Position numbers and translations under genes: made by a program. The notes under the pieces were generated by a model. The model worked only from the letters and a program-made list of their open reading frames with translations, did not search any database and was not told the origin of the DNA. This document shows positions 56,695 through 64,000 of a stretch of 64,000 nt of DNA, piece by piece; positions within the stretch are counted from its first letter, which is position 1, and the number at the start of each line of letters is the position of its first letter. The DNA comes from Opitutus sp. (GTDB lineage Bacteria; Verrucomicrobiota; Verrucomicrobiae; Opitutales; Opitutaceae), in NCBI GenBank assembly GCA_009695065.1, contig SIBR01000005.1, forward strand, positions 62,001 through 126,000, in the 5' to 3' direction.

Positions 56695-56731
56695 AACAGC
56701 ACAGCTCCCAAAGCTGTGCTGTTTTCTTTTG
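56695..56731 (+). terminator. Terminator of the Lys-rich peptide gene
   Basis: AACAGCACAGCT and AGCTGTGCTGTT (56695-56723) form a 12 bp stem with a CCCAA loop, followed by TTCTTTT. It is 43 bases after the stop codon. Confidence 0.88.
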
Positions 56732-56846
56732 TCCCGCCCGCGATGCCGGGAGGCGCTGGCGGTGGAAGCGGGCAAGGGGCCGGCCCGATGGTGGGATTGC
56801 GGAGATCGTCCTCGTGTTTGCGGCGGGCCGATCTTTTATCGAGCGC

Positions 56847-57503
56847 ATGCCCCTGGATCCCCATTCCGACTTCGACCATACTGTCATGGACCTCATCGAG
56901 CACAACCCCGGCGGGGTGGTGCCTATGACGCCAGCCTACCAGGACGCTTTGGCCCGACTTTACGCCGCGCACCAGATTTACGCGAATGCGGATCACAAAA
57001 ACGGTCATGTCACGGCGCGTTCGCTGGCGAGGCTCCCTTGTTTCCAGGCGGGTAATCTGGCGGCGCTGCTTGCCGGAGAGATCGTCGCTGCAACGTTGGA
57101 ATCCAACACCGGCATTTTCGACCGTTACGTCCGGTCGCTGGCTCCCGCGGTACGTGAAAAAGCCGAATACTTTCGGGCGACTATCGCCGGTCGCCCGGCG
57201 CATCACCGGAAGCACGGCGATGGGGCCAGAACAATCACGCAGGATCCGCTGCACACGTTGTTCCTGGTTCCGGGATCGGGACCCCATCCCGGGTTGCCGG
57301 GTAACTATCTCTACGGATCCGTTTTGCAATTGAGCGCGGACCCGGCCGCGGGGTGGTCGGTGCACATTCACGACAGCGACGACGGAGCGGCTTCGGCGGA
57401 TGCGCCGACAATGGCGGACGCGTTTGCCAAACTTCAGGAACTCATCGAGAGCGCGCCGTTCACCCTGCCGGAAATCGAAGCGCTGGGCTTTAAGATGAGC
57501 TGA
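56847..57503 (+). CDS. Hypothetical protein (218 residues)
   Basis: From the ATG at 56847 the frame gives a soluble, evenly composed protein (MPLDPHSDFDHTVMDLIE, YQDALARLYAAHQIYANADHKNGHVT, FDRYVRSLAPAVREKAEYFRATIAGRPAHHRKHGDG, LHTLFLVPGSGPHPGLPGNYLYG). No signal peptide and no motif I recognise. It is helical in the first two-thirds and beta-rich later. The C-terminal LPEIEALGFKMS ends 40 bases before the convergent TIM-barrel gene. Confidence 0.6.
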   Translation: MPLDPHSDFDHTVMDLIEHNPGGVVPMTPAYQDALARLYAAHQIYANADHKNGHVTARSLARLPCFQAGNLAALLAGEIVAATLESNTGIFDRYVRSLAPAVREKAEYFRATIAGRPAHHRKHGDGARTITQDPLHTLFLVPGSGPHPGLPGNYLYGSVLQLSADPAAGWSVHIHDSDDGAASADAPTMADAFAKLQELIESAPFTLPEIEALGFKMS

Positions 57504-57542
57504 CCCGTTGGGCAGCCCGTGCGCGGTCCACTGGCCCTTGGT

Positions 57543-58469
57543 TCAAGAGCGCTTTTTCCGGTCGTCCGCAGCGTCGGCAGTGCCGCCGGGCGGAACCACG
57601 CGGCCCCCAATCAAATCGGCATCGCTGGCGGCAGCGGCCCGACGGAAGAATTCCACGCAGCGTGCGATCTCGGCCTCGATCATCGGCGTGCGGGCCTCGT
57701 ATTCCAGATAGACGATACCGGTGAAGCCCTGACGGCGCAGTTCCGCCAGCTGGCCGGTTGCGTTCGAGACGCCGGTGCCCCACGGCACGTCCCGGGCGGT
57801 GCGCGTGAATTGGACGATATCCTTGAAGTGCAGCGAAATCAGCCGACCCTCCGTTTTTCGCAGCGCGGCGACCGGATCGAGGCCGGAACGCGCCCAGTGG
57901 CCGGTATCCGCGCAGAAGCCCATGTGCTTTCCGTAGGGCTGCAGGGCCGCGACGAGATGCTCGGGCGGGTTGTCCGGATCGTAGTGATTGTGAAAGGTGA
58001 CACCGACGCCGAACTCCCGCGCGAGTTGATCGAGGAGCGGAATTTCCGTCGACCACTTGGCCTTCGGCGGCTCGACGGCGATGTCCCGCATGCCCATCGC
58101 CTTCGCGAACGTGAAAAGCTGCCGCCACTCGGTTCCGTTAATGGCACTTACGACACCCATGCTCGTCATCGTGACACCTTTTTCCTGCAACATGGCCAGA
58201 ATCCGGCCACGCGTGGCCGCATCCATGGTCGGTGCCAGGGTCCCTTCGATACCGTCCCCGATCCGTTGCCGGGTAAATCCCTGCAGGTGGTGAATTCCGA
58301 GGTTCGCCGCTTTGTCGGCGGTTTCGGCCAGTGTGAGGTTGTTGTAGGTCCAAGCTTGCAGGCCCAGTGTCGGCGCCGCTGACCGGGTAGGGCCGGTCAG
58401 CGGCTGGCACGCCGTCAACACGAGTGCGGCGAGAATGGGGATAGGGCGAACGTGTCGAAAGAGAGTCAT
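57543..58469 (-). CDS. Sugar phosphate isomerase/epimerase-like TIM-barrel lipoprotein
   Basis: The protein has 308 residues from the ATG at 58469. A lipoprotein signal (LAALVLTACQP, with lipobox L-T-A-C) precedes an AP-endonuclease-2/xylose-isomerase-like barrel: LGLQAWTYNNLTLAETADKAANLGI, VTFHNHYDPDNPPEHLVAAL, GFCADTGHWARSGLDPVAALRK, LHFKDIVQ and YLEYEAR. The metal ligands are expected at E in IAVEPP, the H in FHNH, D and H in CADTGHW, and the E near the end. It likely acts on a periplasmic or surface sugar. It may join the nearby DUF4159 and PQQ genes in sugar or polyol oxidation. Confidence 0.87.
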   Translation of the reverse strand: MTLFRHVRPIPILAALVLTACQPLTGPTRSAAPTLGLQAWTYNNLTLAETADKAANLGIHHLQGFTRQRIGDGIEGTLAPTMDAATRGRILAMLQEKGVTMTSMGVVSAINGTEWRQLFTFAKAMGMRDIAVEPPKAKWSTEIPLLDQLAREFGVGVTFHNHYDPDNPPEHLVAALQPYGKHMGFCADTGHWARSGLDPVAALRKTEGRLISLHFKDIVQFTRTARDVPWGTGVSNATGQLAELRRQGFTGIVYLEYEARTPMIEAEIARCVEFFRRAAAASDADLIGGRVVPPGGTADAADDRKKRS

Positions 58470-58704
58470 TGGGTGGGAGCGGCGGGAAGCCGGCAGCCGT
58501 AGCGGTGAGCGAGCGATGACGAAGAAAGCAACATCAGGTAGGGGAGACATGAGCGAGGCAAGCGCTGGGGAACTGGGCCAGCTTGGGAGTTTCGGACAGT
58601 GCCTTGGTTTTCTCAATATTCCAGCGAGGTATTTTCACGTTGTGCTGTCCGGCGAAAACGCGGGGAAGGTCGGACTGGTGGCGGACAGCCGGAGCCATCG
58701 CCGC

Positions 58705-59695
58705 TCAATGCGTCATCAGGTAGAAAACGATGTTGATGCCGAGCGGATAGGCGCGGGCTTCGGAGAATATTTTGAAATAGTCCGCTTGTTCGCCTTCGCG
58801 CCCCCAGCCGTCGCTGATGTCCGAGTTGTGAATGGCGAGCACGCTGATGCGTTGCTGGTCATCGAGGAGGGCCTGCACGTGCATCGTCTCGGATCCCACG
58901 CCACGATCGCTGGCGGTTGGATTCGAAGTCGGATCGGCGGGATTGTAGTTGGTATTCCAGCGCTGCATCGACGGAACGCGCAGACTGCTCATCGGCCCTC
59001 GCAGCTCGAACACGCAGTGAAAGATCGGATGCTCCATCGACAATTCGGTCCAAGTCCGGCCGGGCAGCACGCGGTTTATCTCGGTCCGAAGATTCTGCCA
59101 GGCCAGCGCACCCCAAAAATCGTTCACGAGCAGCACACCGCCATTCGAGAGATACTGGCGCAGTGCGTTGATCTTGGCGGGACGCAGCGCGAGGCGCTCG
59201 ATGTGCTCCATGTAGATGAACGGATAGTCCGCGAGATCGGGACTGGTGAGCTTGAGCACACGGGCATCGGGATCGGCCTTCATGGACGTGAGCTGCTGCA
59301 GGCGGTGGGAAAAATTCAGGTCGGCGTCGGGGTAGTCGACCACCCAGCCCATCCGGCCGAAGCCACCGAATCGGCCGCCGCCGCGACCGCCCCCGCCGCC
59401 GAAACTCCCGCGAAGCCCACCGCGTTCGGTCGAGCGCGAGGGATCCGACCAGAAGATGATTCGGGCAAAGGTGAACACGTCTTTTTCAAATCCCAGCGGG
59501 TTCGTCCATTTGGGCAATGTGATGCTGTGGCCCACCGTTTCGCGTGCGGTCCGGAGCGTTTCTTCGTCGACGTAGCCACCGCCCTCGAGCCGCACCAGCG
59601 AACCGCCCCCGTCCGTGTCGGGCTGCGCGAGGCCCGTGCCCGGTCACGGCCGCAAATAAGAGGAGGCTCGCGATTATTCCGGGTCGACGGATCAT
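58705..59695 (-). pseudogene. DUF4159 domain protein, frameshifted at its signal peptide
   Basis: The N-terminal frame (ATG at 59695) gives MIRRPGIIASLLLFAAVTG; the downstream frame gives the rest: TGLAQPDTDGGGSLVRLEGGGYVDE and the DUF4159 core with WVVDYPDADLNFSHRLQQLTSMKADPDARVLKLTSPDLADYPFIYMEHIERLAL and LSNGGVLLVNDFWG. Removing one G of the GGG complementary to 59639-59641 gives a perfect signal peptide ending AQ. So the coding of the export signal and the body are out of frame by one. A Gly-rich loop (GGGGGRGGGRFGG) is inserted near residue 95. DUF4159 resembles class I glutamine-amidotransferase folds. Function unknown. Confidence 0.75.
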
Positions 59696-59830
59696 CTCCG
59701 TGCCTTGACCGACGCACGCTAGACTCGGACGAGCCGGCGGCGAGTCCATAAGGAATAGTCCAAGGAAGGTTTGTGGCCCGTGAGGAAATTAGGCGCCGGA
59801 TCCGAGGTTGAGATCCCGTGCGCGCCAAAG

Positions 59831-61966
59831 CTAAGGCAGCGCGAAGCAGTAGTAGGCGTTGCCGGCTTTTGTCTCGGGTTTGCCACCGCCACCGGCGGCG
59901 ATGAGCACGTATTGGCGGCCTTTGACTTCATAGGTGGCGGGCAGCGCATAACCACCGGCCTCCAGCTGGAATTCCCAGAGCAGTTTGCCCGAGTCCTTGT
60001 CGTAGGCGTGGAAGCGTTCGTCCATCGCCGCGCCGGTGAACACCAGCCCACCTGCGGTGACGATACAGCCGCCCATGTTGAAGGTGCCGGTTGGCGGCTC
60101 GCCGCGTTTTTCCAGTGCCGGGTATGTGCCGAGTGGCACCTGCCATCGGAACTCACCGGTGTCCAGGTTGATGGCGGTCACGGTGCCCCAGGGGCGTTTG
60201 TTCGCCGGGAATCCCTCCGGGTCGCGGAATTCGTGATGTCCGGTCGCGAGGAACTGGATTTCGCCGGCCCAGTTGGACTTCAGGTCCTTCACGGGAATCC
60301 GCTCGTTTGCGCCCTCATCGAAGAGGAACGCGGTCACCGCCCGTTTCTCCAGCGGTCCGAAGGCCGCGGCGAAGCTCGGCATTTGCCCGCGGCCGGTCTC
60401 GAGCAGGGCGAGCACCTGCGCTGGCGTGAGTCGTTCGCGAATCGATTTGAGCGAGGTGAAGGATGGCGCGTTCGGGTTGGGCGGCCGATCAAGCCCGTGG
60501 CAGGCGGAGCAGATGGAGCCGTAGATCAGACGGCCCAGTTCGGCCACGGTGATGTCGGCGCGCGGCTTGGCGGGCACCATGGCAATCCATTCGGCCTCAC
60601 TGCTGGAATTCACATAGAGCGTCCGTGTCGCGGAATCGAAGGCCGCTCCGCCCCATTCGCCGCCGCCGTTGAACTGAGGCAGCGTGACGGCGGCGTCCAG
60701 GCCCGGCGGGAGGAAAGTATCGCCGGTCCGCATCTTCGCCAGTTGCGCGAGGACGGCCACCCGGGCCTTGGGATTCAAGTCGGTGGCTTCGGCGGCGGTG
60801 AAGCGTTGCTGCGCGTAGGCCCTCGGCTTTGTGGGATACGGCTGCGTGGGCCAGCTTTTCTCCCCGGGGATGGTGGACTGGGGCACCGGACGTTCCTCCA
60901 CGGGAAACAGCGGCTTGCCGGTCTCGCGATCGAGCAGGAACAGATGGCCGATCTTTGTCACCTGGGCCACGGCATCGATCTCCCGGCCGTCGTGATTGAC
61001 CGTTACGAGACTGGGCTGGCACGGGATATCGTAGTCCCAAAGATCGTGGTGAACCACCTGGTAATGCCAGACGCGTTCGCCGGTATCGGCCTTCAATGCG
61101 AGGACGCAGTTGGCGTAAAGATTTTGTCCGATGCGATTGCCGCCCCAGTGATCGTAGGAGGGGGAGCCGGTGCCGGCGAAGACAAGGCCCCGCGTGGTAT
61201 CGAGCGTCATACCGCCCCAGCAATTGACGCCCCCAATGCTCTTCCAGGCTTCGGGGGGCCAGGTGTCGTAGCCGGGTTCTCCGGGGTGGGGGATGGTGTG
61301 AAAGATCCATTTGCGCTCGCCAGTGCGAACGTCGAATGCGCGGAGGTGCCCCGGAGCGGCTTGGGTGGGCCCCTCGCCGACCGAAGAACCCATAATCAGG
61401 AGATCCTTGTAAATAATGCCCGGAGTCGAAGCGGACACCGGCAGGAAGTAGACGTCCCGATCCAGTCCCTCGCGCAAGTCCACTTTTCCGGCGCGCCCGA
61501 AGCCGGACACAAGTTTGCCGTCCTGCGCGTTGATCGCATGGAGGAAATTACCGGCGACGAAAAATATGCGCTGTTCCGACCCGCTGCCCCAATACGTCAC
61601 GCCGCGGTTGACTCCGCGGCCGCGCACGCCGTCCCAGGGATCGAACATCCAGCGCTGGTTCCCCGTCACGGCATCGAGCGCGAGAAGTTTCAGTCCGGGC
61701 GTGGTGAGATACGCCACGCCGTCCACGACGATCGGATTGCATTCGATCGTCGAAGCGGGCTGCGGGGTCATGTCATCCGTGCGGAAAACCCATGCGGGTT
61801 TGAGCTGGGTTACGTTTTCGCGGTTAATCTGGCTGAGGGCGGAATATTTCGCGCCGGTGGCGTCGCCGCCGTAGACTCGCCAATCGCGGTGACTATCGGC
61901 GGTCGCGGCCGTCCCGCAGCCGGCGAGAAGGGCGAGATATGCACCGCGCGGGTAAGAAATTTTCAT
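59831..61966 (-). CDS. PQQ-dependent dehydrogenase with internal cytochrome c domain
   Basis: The protein has 711 residues. A short lipoprotein signal (LALLAGC) would anchor it. The eight-bladed propeller has typical tryptophan-docking strands (DWRVYGGDATGAKYSALSQI, LLALDAVTGNQRWMFDP, LRAFDVRTGERKWIFHTI, VLALKADTGERVWHYQVVHHDLWDYDIP, GVNCWGGM). A class I cytochrome c with CSACH (about residue 490) and Met ligand RGQMPSF is inserted, after which the propeller resumes (WGTVTAINLDTGEFRWQVPLG, GGCIVTAGGLVFTGA, HAYDKDSGKLLWEF). It would oxidise an alcohol or sugar in the periplasm and pass electrons through its own haem. No PQQ synthesis genes are in the window. Confidence 0.92.
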   Translation of the reverse strand: MKISYPRGAYLALLAGCGTAATADSHRDWRVYGGDATGAKYSALSQINRENVTQLKPAWVFRTDDMTPQPASTIECNPIVVDGVAYLTTPGLKLLALDAVTGNQRWMFDPWDGVRGRGVNRGVTYWGSGSEQRIFFVAGNFLHAINAQDGKLVSGFGRAGKVDLREGLDRDVYFLPVSASTPGIIYKDLLIMGSSVGEGPTQAAPGHLRAFDVRTGERKWIFHTIPHPGEPGYDTWPPEAWKSIGGVNCWGGMTLDTTRGLVFAGTGSPSYDHWGGNRIGQNLYANCVLALKADTGERVWHYQVVHHDLWDYDIPCQPSLVTVNHDGREIDAVAQVTKIGHLFLLDRETGKPLFPVEERPVPQSTIPGEKSWPTQPYPTKPRAYAQQRFTAAEATDLNPKARVAVLAQLAKMRTGDTFLPPGLDAAVTLPQFNGGGEWGGAAFDSATRTLYVNSSSEAEWIAMVPAKPRADITVAELGRLIYGSICSACHGLDRPPNPNAPSFTSLKSIRERLTPAQVLALLETGRGQMPSFAAAFGPLEKRAVTAFLFDEGANERIPVKDLKSNWAGEIQFLATGHHEFRDPEGFPANKRPWGTVTAINLDTGEFRWQVPLGTYPALEKRGEPPTGTFNMGGCIVTAGGLVFTGAAMDERFHAYDKDSGKLLWEFQLEAGGYALPATYEVKGRQYVLIAAGGGGKPETKAGNAYYCFALP

Positions 61967-62198
61967 GAGGTATCGGATCGGGGTGACGGGCAGGGTGTGG
62001 GGTTGGCGAGGGAGCCTATCGGAAATCCGGTATTCGACGAAGTCGCATTTTCAGATCGGATAGGACGGAGTCTGAGCTTATGTATGAATGATGGAATGGT
62101 TTTTCGGGTGAATATTCGTTGTCGGCAACCGCATCTGCTTTTTTCCCGTTCTCCTGATCGCATGATCCCGCCCTCGGTCGCTCAAACCGTTAAACTCG

Positions 62199-62589
62199 AT
62201 GGCTCACGTTCTCGCTATTGACGACGATCCGCCGCTGCGCCGGATGCTCTGAGATTCTCCGGCTGGCGGGTCATGCGACGACGCTGGCGGCTGATGGCCT
62301 GGAGGGAGCGCAATTCTACCGTTCCTATTCGGCCGACCTCGTCCTGTGCGATATCGTGATGCGGCACAGCGGGCTCTCGTTGATTCGGATCCTGCGGGAA
62401 CAGTTTCCCCAGTGCCGCATCATCGCCATGTCGGGCGCCGAACCCCATCGGCTCGCTTATGCGCTCGAGTCCGGTGCGGTCTGTGCGTTGAGAAAGCCAT
62501 TTCTACCGTCTGAATTGGTCGAACTCGTTGCCAAGGTGCTTGCTATGGCGTCGGAAGCAACCCCACGCGAGGAGAACGGACCAGCGTAG
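62199..62589 (+). pseudogene. CheY-like response regulator receiver, frameshifted
   Basis: The ATG at 62199 starts MAHVLAIDDDPPLRRML, the acidic pocket of a receiver domain. An in-frame TGA follows at once, while the +1 frame continues EILRLAGHATTLAADGLEG, then LVLCDIVMRHSGLSLIRILRE (phospho-acceptor Asp), MSGAEPHR and LRKPFLPSEL (conserved Lys). A one-base gain or two-base loss at about 62250 explains the break. No output domain follows; it would be a stand-alone receiver. No histidine kinase lies nearby. Confidence 0.77.
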
Positions 62590-62718
62590 CCGTTCGTGGC
62601 TGCTGGTCGGCGGGCAGGCCCGCCGGTGCCATGCCGGGCTCGTTTGCGCCAGCCTCGGGGCAGCGCGCCGGTTCGTGCTCGACTGAGGCACATCGTAGGC
62701 GAAATATTTCGCCCTACG

Positions 62719-63180
62719 ATGAATACCCTCCTCCGACTTCTTTGCGTTCTTGTTTTCACGGCCGGGCATCAGGCGGCGGCAGCAACCTCGGACGACGCCC
62801 GGAACATCGAGGCGGAAATTTCCCGGCTTGATGCGCAGCGCATCGAGGCGCTGGTGAAGGCGGACATGAAGGCGCTCGATCAGATCTATTCGGACGACTT
62901 GGTGTACGTTCACTCGGGGGGTAAGATCGACTCGAAGAAGCCCTACCTTGCGCTGCTTTCCTCCGGCAGCCTGATCTACGCTTCCCAGCGTTACGAGCCG
63001 CCGGCGCGCGTCTTGGTCGCCGGGAACGACACGGCCATCGTGACCGGGCGTGCGAACATCGAACTGAAGAACAAGGCGGGGAAGATCTCGACGCGCGTGC
63101 TCGCCACGACGACCGTTTACGTGAGGTCAGCGGCGGGCTGGAAGGCGATCTCCTATCAGGCCACTCCGGTGCTGCCGTAA
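62719..63180 (+). CDS. Exported NTF2-like (DUF4440) protein
   Basis: The protein has 153 residues. A signal peptide (TLLRLLCVLVFTAGHQAAAA) is followed by an NTF2-like cone: IEAEISRLDAQRIEALVKADMKALDQIYSDDLVYVHSGGKIDSKKPYLALLSSG, VTGRANIELKNKAG and RSAAGWKAISYQATPV. This is the usual SnoaL/DUF4440 arrangement, which binds small molecules. No operon partner is evident. Confidence 0.75.
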   Translation: MNTLLRLLCVLVFTAGHQAAAATSDDARNIEAEISRLDAQRIEALVKADMKALDQIYSDDLVYVHSGGKIDSKKPYLALLSSGSLIYASQRYEPPARVLVAGNDTAIVTGRANIELKNKAGKISTRVLATTTVYVRSAAGWKAISYQATPVLP

Positions 63181-63329
63181 GGGAGGGGTTTGAAGCGAAG
63201 TTGTCGGGCGGGCGGCGACGGATCCCGCTGCAGGATGGTGGCGCGGACCTCGGGCTGAATCGGACCCGGTAATTTTGCCGGTTTTTTCCATCGGCATGAA
63301 TCGTTCGGCCGGCTTGGGTTGAAGGCATC

Positions 63330-64000
63330 GTGAAAACTCCGCGCCGAATTCTGGTCTCGCTGTTTTGTATTTTCGGATTGTTCGCTGCCCGCGTTTTTTC
63401 GGCCGACGCTTCCATCGCCCTGTCCCGGTGTGTGCTGGCGGTTTCGTCCGAGCGGCCGGAAGCCCTGTATCATCAGGGGGAGCCTGTGACGTTTCGCATT
63501 CGCCTCGAACTCGACGGCCGGCCAGTCCGTGACGCGGAAGTGCAGTGGACCACGTCGAAGGATGGGGTGGCGCCGATCCAAAAAGGCCGGGTCGTGTTAC
63601 GGGATGGACAGGCGACCATCAGCGGTCGTCTCGCCGAACCCGGGTTTCTGCAATGCCGTGTCGCCTACGAGGCGGGTGAATTGAAACTCAGCGCGCTCGC
63701 CGGTGCCGGCGTGGATCCACTGCTGATCAAACCCAGCCAGCCCGCGCCCGACGATTTCGATGCTTTTTGGATGGCGAAGAAGGCGTTGCTTGCGGCCGTA
63801 CCGGTCGAGGTAAAACTCACGGCGGTGGAGTCGGGTGTAGCCGGCGTCACGGCGTTTGACCTCCAGGCGACGAGTTTGGGTGCCCCGGTTTCCGGTTACC
63901 TGGCCGTGCCGACCGGGGCCCGTCCGAAATCCCTGCCCGCGATCCTCACGGTGCATGGGGCCGGAGTGAGCAGTGCCGGTCTTTCCGGCACGGTGGGTTG
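63330..64000 (+). CDS. Acetyl xylan esterase-like (CE7) protein, 5' part
   Basis: A GTG at 63330 opens a frame that is still open at the window end (223 codons). It has a signal peptide (RRILVSLFCIFGLFAARVFSA) and an N-terminal beta domain (about 30-125). CE7-type text follows: DDFDAFWMAKKALLAAVPVEVKL, FDLQATSLGAPVSGYLAVPTG and LPAILTVHGAGVSSAG, the strand before the catalytic serine. The Ser, Asp and His residues lie beyond the window. CE7 enzymes deacetylate xylan and cephalosporins; here a plant-polysaccharide role is likely. Confidence 0.8.
   Translation, partial: MKTPRRILVSLFCIFGLFAARVFSADASIALSRCVLAVSSERPEALYHQGEPVTFRIRLELDGRPVRDAEVQWTTSKDGVAPIQKGRVVLRDGQATISGRLAEPGFLQCRVAYEAGELKLSALAGAGVDPLLIKPSQPAPDDFDAFWMAKKALLAAVPVEVKLTAVESGVAGVTAFDLQATSLGAPVSGYLAVPTGARPKSLPAILTVHGAGVSSAGLSGTVG

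Overview
This is a GC-rich bacterial chromosome segment that I read as Verrucomicrobiota, most likely Opitutaceae-like. That placement is inferred from the gene set: an Oar-type TonB receptor, monomeric NADP isocitrate dehydrogenase, LpxD (so a Gram-negative envelope), an RND/TolC efflux system, and DUF4159, DUF4214 and PQQ/cytochrome proteins. No rRNA, tRNA or CRISPR array was found.

Layout. Positions 1-5.4 kb and 11.3-13.3 kb are decaying accessory DNA. They hold fragments of a SAM methyltransferase pair, a frameshifted DUF2238 membrane protein, an internally deleted AHSA1 protein, a coiled-coil remnant, a tyrosine-recombinase remnant, a DUF1653 start fused to an IS3-type transposase start, a TfoX-like stub, an SRPBCC gene stopped by TGG>TAG, and a PIN/DUF4239-like chimera. 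Intact genes among them are a DTW-domain protein, a Cys/Met PLP enzyme, an Oar-like receptor behind a good sigma-54 promoter match, lpxD and a fatty-acid desaturase. From 13.3 to 22.4 kb come icd (with an in-frame palindromic insertion), pcp, a PAS-PAS-SpoIIE phosphatase, a purple-acid-phosphatase-like enzyme, a TPR protein and ychF.

From 22.9 to 26.6 kb lie rpsP-trmD-rplS and transketolase. From 26.8 to 36.7 kb is a MarR / membrane-fusion / RND pump / TolC operon followed by an AsmA-like protein and a YqeY protein. From 36.7 to 48 kb are a frameshifted spermidine-synthase-like membrane protein, ffh, an Lrp/AsnC regulator with an aminotransferase, der, a crystallin/DUF4214 protein, a dehydrogenase, an HTH-metallo-beta-lactamase fusion, an SDR enzyme and a basic HTH protein.

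From 48 to 56 kb is mostly housekeeping: a class IV aminotransferase, a MoeB-rhodanese protein, ruvX, truA, comF, accD (all four zinc-ribbon cysteines replaced), folC and a divergent purA. From 56.5 kb to the end are a 32-residue Lys-rich peptide gene with its own terminator, a TIM-barrel lipoprotein, a frameshifted DUF4159 protein, a PQQ dehydrogenase with a cytochrome c domain inside its propeller, a frameshifted response regulator, an NTF2-like protein and the start of an acetyl xylan esterase.

The main pattern is that broken genes fall almost entirely in accessory functions, while roughly 40 kb of conserved genes are uninterrupted. This argues that much of the breakage is real decay rather than sequencing error, although several breaks are single-base changes, two of them in homopolymers, and need reads to confirm.
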